From Mucidula mucida (Eukaryota; Basidiomycota; Agaricomycetes; Agaricales; Physalacriaceae): 24,295 nucleotides of DNA. Shown one piece after another: positions 18,656 to 24,295 of the stretch; position 1 is the stretch's first letter, and each line of letters starts with the position of its first letter. The notes beneath the pieces are model-generated. The model was not told the origin of the DNA, did not search any database, and was given only the letters and a program-made list of their open reading frames with translations. The DNA lies in contig JADNYV010000517.1 in assembly GCA_015501055.1 (NCBI GenBank), positions 1 to 24,295 of the forward strand, written 5' to 3'. The position numbers and the translations under genes are program-made.

Positions 18656-19178
18656 TCCAATTGATCAATTCTTTCGAGAGAACGAGCAAAGTATTGGCTA
18701 AATGAGGCGCTCTTGGGTAAATTCGCACCGGGAGTCGGTTATCAAGTCGGCAGTCGCGTCGGCGCAGGGCTATAGATAGGACCGGGCAGAACAAGTCGGA
18801 GAACATTTGGTGAGAGATGTTGAGCGATCTCCAAGAATGACTACTGTTTCGTCGCCACATTGAATTTGGTCTAGGCAAGAGAGGCTGTGTTGGCCAACGT
18901 GCGGTATGAAACGTAGTGGGTGAAGGAGTCCAGTAAATGCATAGAAAAGACGATGCCAAAGTACAGTCACTTGAGGCCTGATGGTTTCGAGCGCGCAGCA
19001 CTTGATCGAGGGAATCCTGATCGAGGCACCTAATAAACCCTAACCCTGAACGGAAACGAAAATCCAAGAAGCACGTGGAAAGGACGTTTGAGCTTGCACC
19101 CGTTTCCTTCTCCACCTACCACTTTACAACGCTCGTCATCGCCGCCGACAGCGACGAGAGGGTGCTACACATCGGGCC
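18656..19178 (+). promoter_or_regulatory. Region upstream of the chitin synthase gene
   Basis: A minus-strand frame of 166 codons (19115-18615) crosses most of this interval. Its downstream end overlaps the family X relic and its composition is unconvincing, so it is probably relic sequence. An AACCCTAACCCT element (19036-19047) lies about 140 bases before the start codon. The last 30 bases match the leader of the copy-A pseudogene. No TATA box is evident. Confidence 0.4.
19036..19047 (+). promoter_or_regulatory. Telobox-like element (two CCCTAA-type units)
   Basis: AACCCTAACCCT is two units of the TTAGGG telomere repeat read on the other strand. Short interstitial copies like this occur in promoters of fungal genes and can bind telomere-repeat factors. 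It could equally be chance. Confidence 0.3.
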
Positions 19179-22100
19179 ATGGCCTCCCACACAACTCAGG
19201 CCATCGCTAGTGGCGACCTCGTTGACCTCGTGTCGTCCACTGGCGCAGCCACCATCTACCCATCCGACGACGCCATTCTTACCGTCCTCCAAGCCCGTTT
19301 CCGCGGTGATTTACCCTATACGCGAGTCGGCGCCTCGAACCTCGTCGTCGTCAACCCCTACAAGACGCTCGCCAATGTTAATAATATATCTGCAAAGGAA
19401 TATGAGGACCGGTGCTACAAGGACACCAGTCTGCCGATGGTGGACACGCCAAAGCCGCTGCAGCCGCATCTGTACGAGCTCGCGGCGCGAATGTATCTGA
19501 TGATGCGAAGGAGAAACGAGAGTCAGGCGCTGCTGTCGAGGTATGTCGCCGCCGCCGTCGGGATTCGGGCCGTCGCTGACGTCGTTGCAGAGGTATAACC
19601 GGCTCGGGCAAGTCGTCGAGCATCCGACTGGTAGTAAACCAGATTCTGCGGCTCGCCAGTCATTCGAACAAGGAGGCCAAGCTTGCTGAGCAGGTCAAAG
19701 CCGTCACCACTGTACTCGACTCGTTTGGCAATTCCAAAACGCTCATGAGTCCAAATGCCTCTCGCCACATTCGTTACCTGGAACTCCATTTCAACGAGCG
19801 GGGACGGATAGCCGCTGCCAAGGTGCTAGCGTTTGGTCTCGATAAATCCCGTCTGAACCGCCTTGCTCACGAGGAGCGGTCATACCACATCTTTTATCAG
19901 TTCCTCGCAGGTGCAACGTCTGCCGAACGAGATGCCCTCAATATTGAGGACATGTCCGACTACTCTCTCCTCGCCTCGTCGGGTACGTACCGGCTTCCCT
20001 CCGGTCCATTCAGCGACGATTCCATAGCCATGGGCGAACTTCGGCAGGCCATGCGCTCCCTCGGCTTCAAACCCAAAGCCATATCATCCATTTTCACGCT
20101 CATCATCGCCATTCTCCAACTCGGCAACCTCCAGTTCCTCGACGGCGACCAGCACGATTACGCCGCGTATATCTCCAACGCTCCCGTTTTAGACCATGTC
20201 TCACGGCTGCTCGGTGTCAGCTCGGAAGAGCTCAGCCAGACGCTGACAAACAAGACGAGCTACGTCCGCAAGGAGCTGTACACCGTTCTCCTCAACGCAG
20301 AGCAGAGCGCAACTCAGCGGGATAACTTTGTTCGGGATCTATATGCTATTCTGTTCGCCTTTGTGGTAGAGACCATCAACCACAAGCTTGCTCCTAGCTC
20401 AAAGGATGCACCCCCCGCCTCCCAGATCGTCATCCTCGACCAGCCAGGCTTCCAGACGCGTGGTGCATCTGGCACCCAGTCCATGTCTTTGGGTGGTCAA
20501 GCCCCGCTCATCGCTGCTTACGGTCAGAACGGTTTCGACGAGTTTGCCATCAATTTCGCAGAGGAGATCCTCCACTCTTACGTCCAGCGACACATCTTCG
20601 AGGATAGCGTTGGTTATAATAGTCACATTATTGGCGATGGAATTGCCCTTCCTCAGATCCAGACCATGGACAATATGGCCTGCGTCGAGCTGCTTAGAGG
20701 CCCCCAAGTTGAGGTCCAGCGGAAACCGGCCGGCCTCTTGGGTGTCGTCGGCAAGGCCTGTTCCTCCTACAAGTCGGGTAAAGGCGACGACCACCGAAAT
20801 GAGGATCTGCTGCAGGATCTGGCGACCAAGTTTGGTGTACACGCTTCTTTTGTCGCGGGCCAGGCGGATCGCACCCTTTTCGGTATCAACCACTACGCCG
20901 GCCAGGTCTCTTACGACATTACTCGATTCATCGAGAAGGATGCAGATCTTTTGGATTCGGCGTTTGTTCCTCTTCTTCGCAACTCGAGTGAGGGCTTTGT
21001 CGCAAAGCTCTTCTCTGGGCCGTCCTTGGCTGCCGAGAAGCATAATCGCGATGAATCCATCGTCGTACAGGCCCAGGTCTCCTCTCTTCCCCTCCGCTCT
21101 CCTACTCCCATATCCTCATACTCGGCTTCTCCAGAAGAGGTCCCAGAGCTCGATCGCCAGAAGACGTACCCCGTCACCACTCAGGTCAACTTTGCACTCT
21201 CAAACCTCCTCGCCACCATCGACAATGCTCACCTATGGACTCTCTCGTGTATTCGACCCAACGATTCCGGATCTTCCAATTCTTTCGATAAGCGCCGTGT
21301 CAAGGCCCAGATTCGCTCTCTCTTACTCCCTGATATGGCCTCTCGCCGCTCAGCAGAGTACGTTGCCGACTACGAGGTGGCAGAGTTTTGCGAACGTTAC
21401 GTTCCTACCATGCAGGGTTCCGTCACTGAGCGCGTTACCCAATGTGCTCGTGCGAACGGATGGAAGGAAGGCGTAGACTTTGCACTCGGACATCGCATGA
21501 TCTGGTTGTCTTACACCGCGTGGAAAATGGTCGAGGATCCTTTGCGCGCTCATGAAAAGGACGCGAGGCGCATGATGGCCGAGGGCGGAATGGTTGATGA
21601 TGAAGATGGGAGCGTGGCGCCGGATGAAGGGACAGAGTATACACACCAGGAAGGGCCGGGTCCTATGGGAGAGAGTGCGGATGATCTGCTGCTGGCGCGG
21701 ACGGGGACCAATGGAACACAATATCGGGATCCAAACGTGGGGCCGTATGCCCAGGGCGGGCTAAGTACCCCCAACATGGCGGACGGAGCGAGAGGCTTTG
21801 ACTCACGGGGTGGCGGAGATGAAGGGTGGAATGATTCAACTCAGTGGGATGTCAAGGAGAGTCAACATGGCGACGCGCCGCCGTATACTGCTCGTAAGTT
21901 TGATGTTTCTTTGACAGCGTCATATCGCTCATTTACTTTCAGTCGGCAAAGAGAACAACCTTGTGGTCAAGGATGCACCCAATGCAGTGGAGGAGGTTCC
22001 CACCTCGCGGACACGGCGATGGTGGCTACGCATCGTGTGGCTTTGCACTTGGCTTATACCGAATTTCGCCCTCCGCATCATAGGCCGCATGAAGCGCCCA

Positions 22101-24295
22101 GATATACGCCTTGCATGGCGCGAAAAGCTTACCATCTTCTGGCTCATCATGCTCTTCAACGGTATCGTCATCTTCTACATCGTCGAGTTTGGCAAGCTTC
22201 TATGTCCAAACTACGACAAGGCATGGGCGACCGACGAGGTCTCTCAGCATACTGGCGACAACGACTGGTGGGTGTCGGTGCAGGGCAAGGTCTACGACAT
22301 GACCAACTTTGTCCAAGGCGACCACAGCGATGTTTCAGGCATGGCCAGTAACGGGGCCGACTCGCTGGATTCGTTGGCTGGCACCGATATGTCGTATTAC
22401 TTCCCTGTGCCCTTGACGCTTGGGTGCGATGGGCTGGTGTCCGACAACACACTCGCCATCACACCCAAGAACTTTACGGACGTCGCACCCACTGCGGATC
22501 ACACGTCGGGCAAGCTCACGTCGTATGTTGACAGCAAGCTGGCGAACACGGATTGGTATACAAACACGTTTCAGCCCAAGATGAAAAAGTTTTACAAGGG
22601 GCCGCTCGTCTGGTCCCCATCTACCATCAAAGCCTACGCCGAGAGCGAAGACACGGACAAGTACGTTTTCTTTCGTTTGTTTAAACCTCTGTTGACTCTT
22701 TTTACAGAATCTGGGTTATCTACGACGATAACGTCTATGACCTCACGGACTACTTTAGCACACAGACGACGTTTTCGACAAATACCGACTACCAGTTCTT
22801 GTCCCCCGATGTTGAGGATGTCTTCAAGCAGCGTGCTGGGCAAGATGTTACTGAACCGTTGAACGAGGCTCTTGGTGGTTTGAATTCGACCTACCGCGAC
22901 CAGAACATGAACTGTTTGAACAACGCGTTCTACGTCGGGATGACGGACTTTCGCAAGACTGCCCGATGCCAGGTTCAGAACTACATGCTGCTCATCTTTT
23001 CGGGTATCATGATGGCGTCTATGGGGTTGAAGTGTACGTTTGGTTCAGATAGTCTTGTCGTCTGCTGATGTCCTTATAGTCTTGGCTGCGCTCCAACTCG
23101 GCGGCAAGCGTAATCCTGAGCTGCAAGACAAGTTTGTCATCTGCCAGGTACCGTGTTATACCGAGGGTGAGGACTCGTTGCGCCGAACGGTGGACTCTCT
23201 TGCGGCGCTGAATTACGACGATAAGCGCAAGCTCATCTTTATCATTTGCGACGGGAATATCATTGGAAGCGGGAACGACCGTACTACGCCTCGCATTGTG
23301 TTGGATATCCTCGGTATCGATCCCAAGCTCGATCCGGAGCCGCTGCTGTTCAAGTCGGTCGGAGAGGCATCAAAGGCGTTGAATTATGGAAAGGTGTATT
23401 CCGGTCTCTACGAATTCGAGGGACACGTCGTACCGTAAGTCATTTCGACAATCCGTTGGTGAGGTACTCACATCTATGGTCAGGTATATGGTGATCGTCA
23501 AGGTTGGCAAACCAACCGAGCGTTCCCGACCTGGTAATCGCGGTAAACGAGATAGTCAGATTTTGCTCATGCACTATCTCAATCGCGTGCACTTTGACGC
23601 TGCGATGTCACCGCTCGAGTTGGAAATATACCATCAGATGCGCAACATCATTGGAATCGACCCGGCCTTTTACGAGTACATCTTCACTGTCGATGCAGAT
23701 ACGGTGTGCATACTTGTTTGTCTCCGCTTACGTCGCTGACACTCTGCTCTAGACCGTCACCCCCGACGCTCTTAACCGACTGGTTGCCTCTGCCGCCGAC
23801 GACTCTAGCATTATTGGTGTCTGTGGCGAGACAAAGGTCGCCAACGAGGACCAATCTTGGTGGACGATGATTCAGGTCTACGAATACTACATCTCGCACC
23901 ATCTGTCCAAGGCGTTTGAGAGTCTGTTCGGCTCCGTCACTTGCTTGCCCGGTTGTTTCAGTTTGTATCGTATCCGGACGGCGGACAAGGGGCGGCCCAT
24001 CATCATCTCCAACCGCATCATCGACGAGTACGCAGAGCCGAATGTTGACACGCTGCACAAGAAGAATCTGTTCTCGTTGGGCGAGGATCGATTCTTGACG
24101 ACGTTGTTGATGAAGCATTTCCCGACGTTCAAGACCAAGTTTTTGCGGCGATGCGATTGCACATACTATTGCACCGGAGGCCTGGCGCGTCTTGTTCTCG
24201 CAGCGACGTCGGTGGATCAACTCGACGGTACACAATCTGTGCGAGTTGGTTTTACTCCCAGAGTTGTTTGGCTTCTGCTGTTTCTCGATGCGTTT
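19179..24295 (+). CDS. Class V-type chitin synthase with myosin motor-like domain (5' part; runs off the right edge)
   Basis: Polymerises GlcNAc from UDP-GlcNAc into cell-wall chitin at the plasma membrane; the motor-like domain aids delivery or retention at growth sites. Exons: 19179-19540, 19591-21893, 21943-22660, 22708-23033, 23080-23434, 23484-23703, 23753 onward; introns 46-50 nt, all in phase. Motor domain about residues 1-775: P-loop [10 protein letters not shown] (122-131), switch I NASRH (176-180), switch II DQPGF (404-408). Two membrane segments (about 913-936 and 951-972), a cytochrome b5-like segment with [22 protein letters not shown], and another membrane segment ([15 protein letters not shown]) follow. 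The catalytic core has VDADT (1424-1428), CLPGCF (from 1492) and EDRFL (from 1539). Length so far, about 1600 residues, fits a family usually near 1800-1950; the C-terminal membrane part and DEK domain would lie beyond the edge. An apparent one-base frame change at 24140-24144 separates QRRRW from the upstream frame. Confidence 0.93.
24140..24144 (+). other. Probable frameshift at a TTTTT run in the chitin synthase core
   Basis: Upstream of this run the protein reads HFPTFKTKF in the established frame. Downstream, that frame gives unrelated residues (RRCDCTYYC), while the frame one base over gives the family's own sequence: [12 protein letters not shown], then [23 protein letters not shown] is encoded at 24201-24215. 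No GT...AG intron can remove the difference without losing part of QRRRW. The simplest explanation is one surplus T in the run. Confidence 0.85.

Larger units (their letters stand above)
14480..20470 (+). repeat. Segmental duplication, copy B (better preserved)
   Basis: Counterpart of 7815-11070. It contains, in order, the F-box-like relic (14490-14640), spacer, intact membrane-protein gene, about 2.6 kb of local repeats absent or shrunken in copy A, and the first part of the chitin synthase. After about 20470 the synthase continues without any partner in copy A. Confidence 0.85.

Noticed and set aside
18615..19115. Minus-strand open frame of 166 codons upstream of the synthase
   Set aside because: One end coincides with a family X relic and the rest has no motif or splice support. 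Treated as degenerate sequence rather than a gene.
20388..21476. Plus-strand open frame of 362 codons, and a minus-strand frame of 214 codons at 20399-21043
   Set aside because: Both are out-of-frame shadows of the large chitin synthase exon, caused by its high GC third positions.
1..24295. Transposons, tRNA or rRNA genes, CRISPR arrays
   Set aside because: I looked for transposase or reverse-transcriptase motifs, terminal repeats, tRNA B-box sequence and regular short repeats and saw none. The repeats present are gene-derived duplications.

Overview
The window reads as nuclear DNA of a filamentous basidiomycete, most likely an agaricomycete. Genes are split by very short introns (46-61 nt, GT...AG, often with a CTAAC/CTGAC-like branch site). 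Three recognisable families point the same way: a single-exon F-box protein, a BTB/POZ protein of the type expanded in mushrooms, and a myosin-motor chitin synthase. I saw no tRNA, rRNA, CRISPR array or intact transposon.

Layout. 1-1464: a complete five-exon minus-strand gene of unknown function (417 aa). 1466-2051: degenerate, possibly ankyrin-like, sequence. 2052-3934: no convincing gene. 3935-5455: F-box protein (506 aa). 6219-6876: a small four-exon gene (163 aa). About 7815-11070 is copy A of a segmental duplication: an F-box-like relic, a dead copy of a membrane-protein gene, and a dead truncated copy of a chitin synthase gene. 11517-13248: BTB/POZ gene with two unresolved frame breaks. 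13407-14262: coding-looking fragments on both strands. About 14340-20470 is copy B, the better preserved version of the same series: F-box-like relic, intact five-exon type I membrane protein (15390-16527, 310 aa), about 2.6 kb of locally repeated debris, and the 5' part of the chitin synthase. That synthase continues past copy B and runs off the right edge.

The main story is the duplication. Copy A keeps introns at the same places as copy B, so it arose by DNA duplication and not by retrocopying. Copy A has since decayed: ATG to ATA and a frameshift in the membrane-protein gene; nonsense codons and frameshifting deletions in the synthase copy. The membrane-protein gene and the synthase gene were duplicated together in the same order and orientation. 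This invites the untested idea that the membrane protein works with the synthase at the cell surface. Between them in copy B lie repeated pieces of an unidentified minus-strand gene, a tandem duplication of the membrane-protein gene's 3' end, and a perfect 15-bp inverted repeat.

The chitin synthase shows the class V layout: motor domain, two membrane segments, cytochrome b5-like segment, further membrane segment, glycosyltransferase core. One caveat matters. Close to the right edge an apparent one-base frame change, at a run of five T, puts the QRRRW motif in a different frame from the upstream exon. This is either a sequence error or a real disabling mutation.
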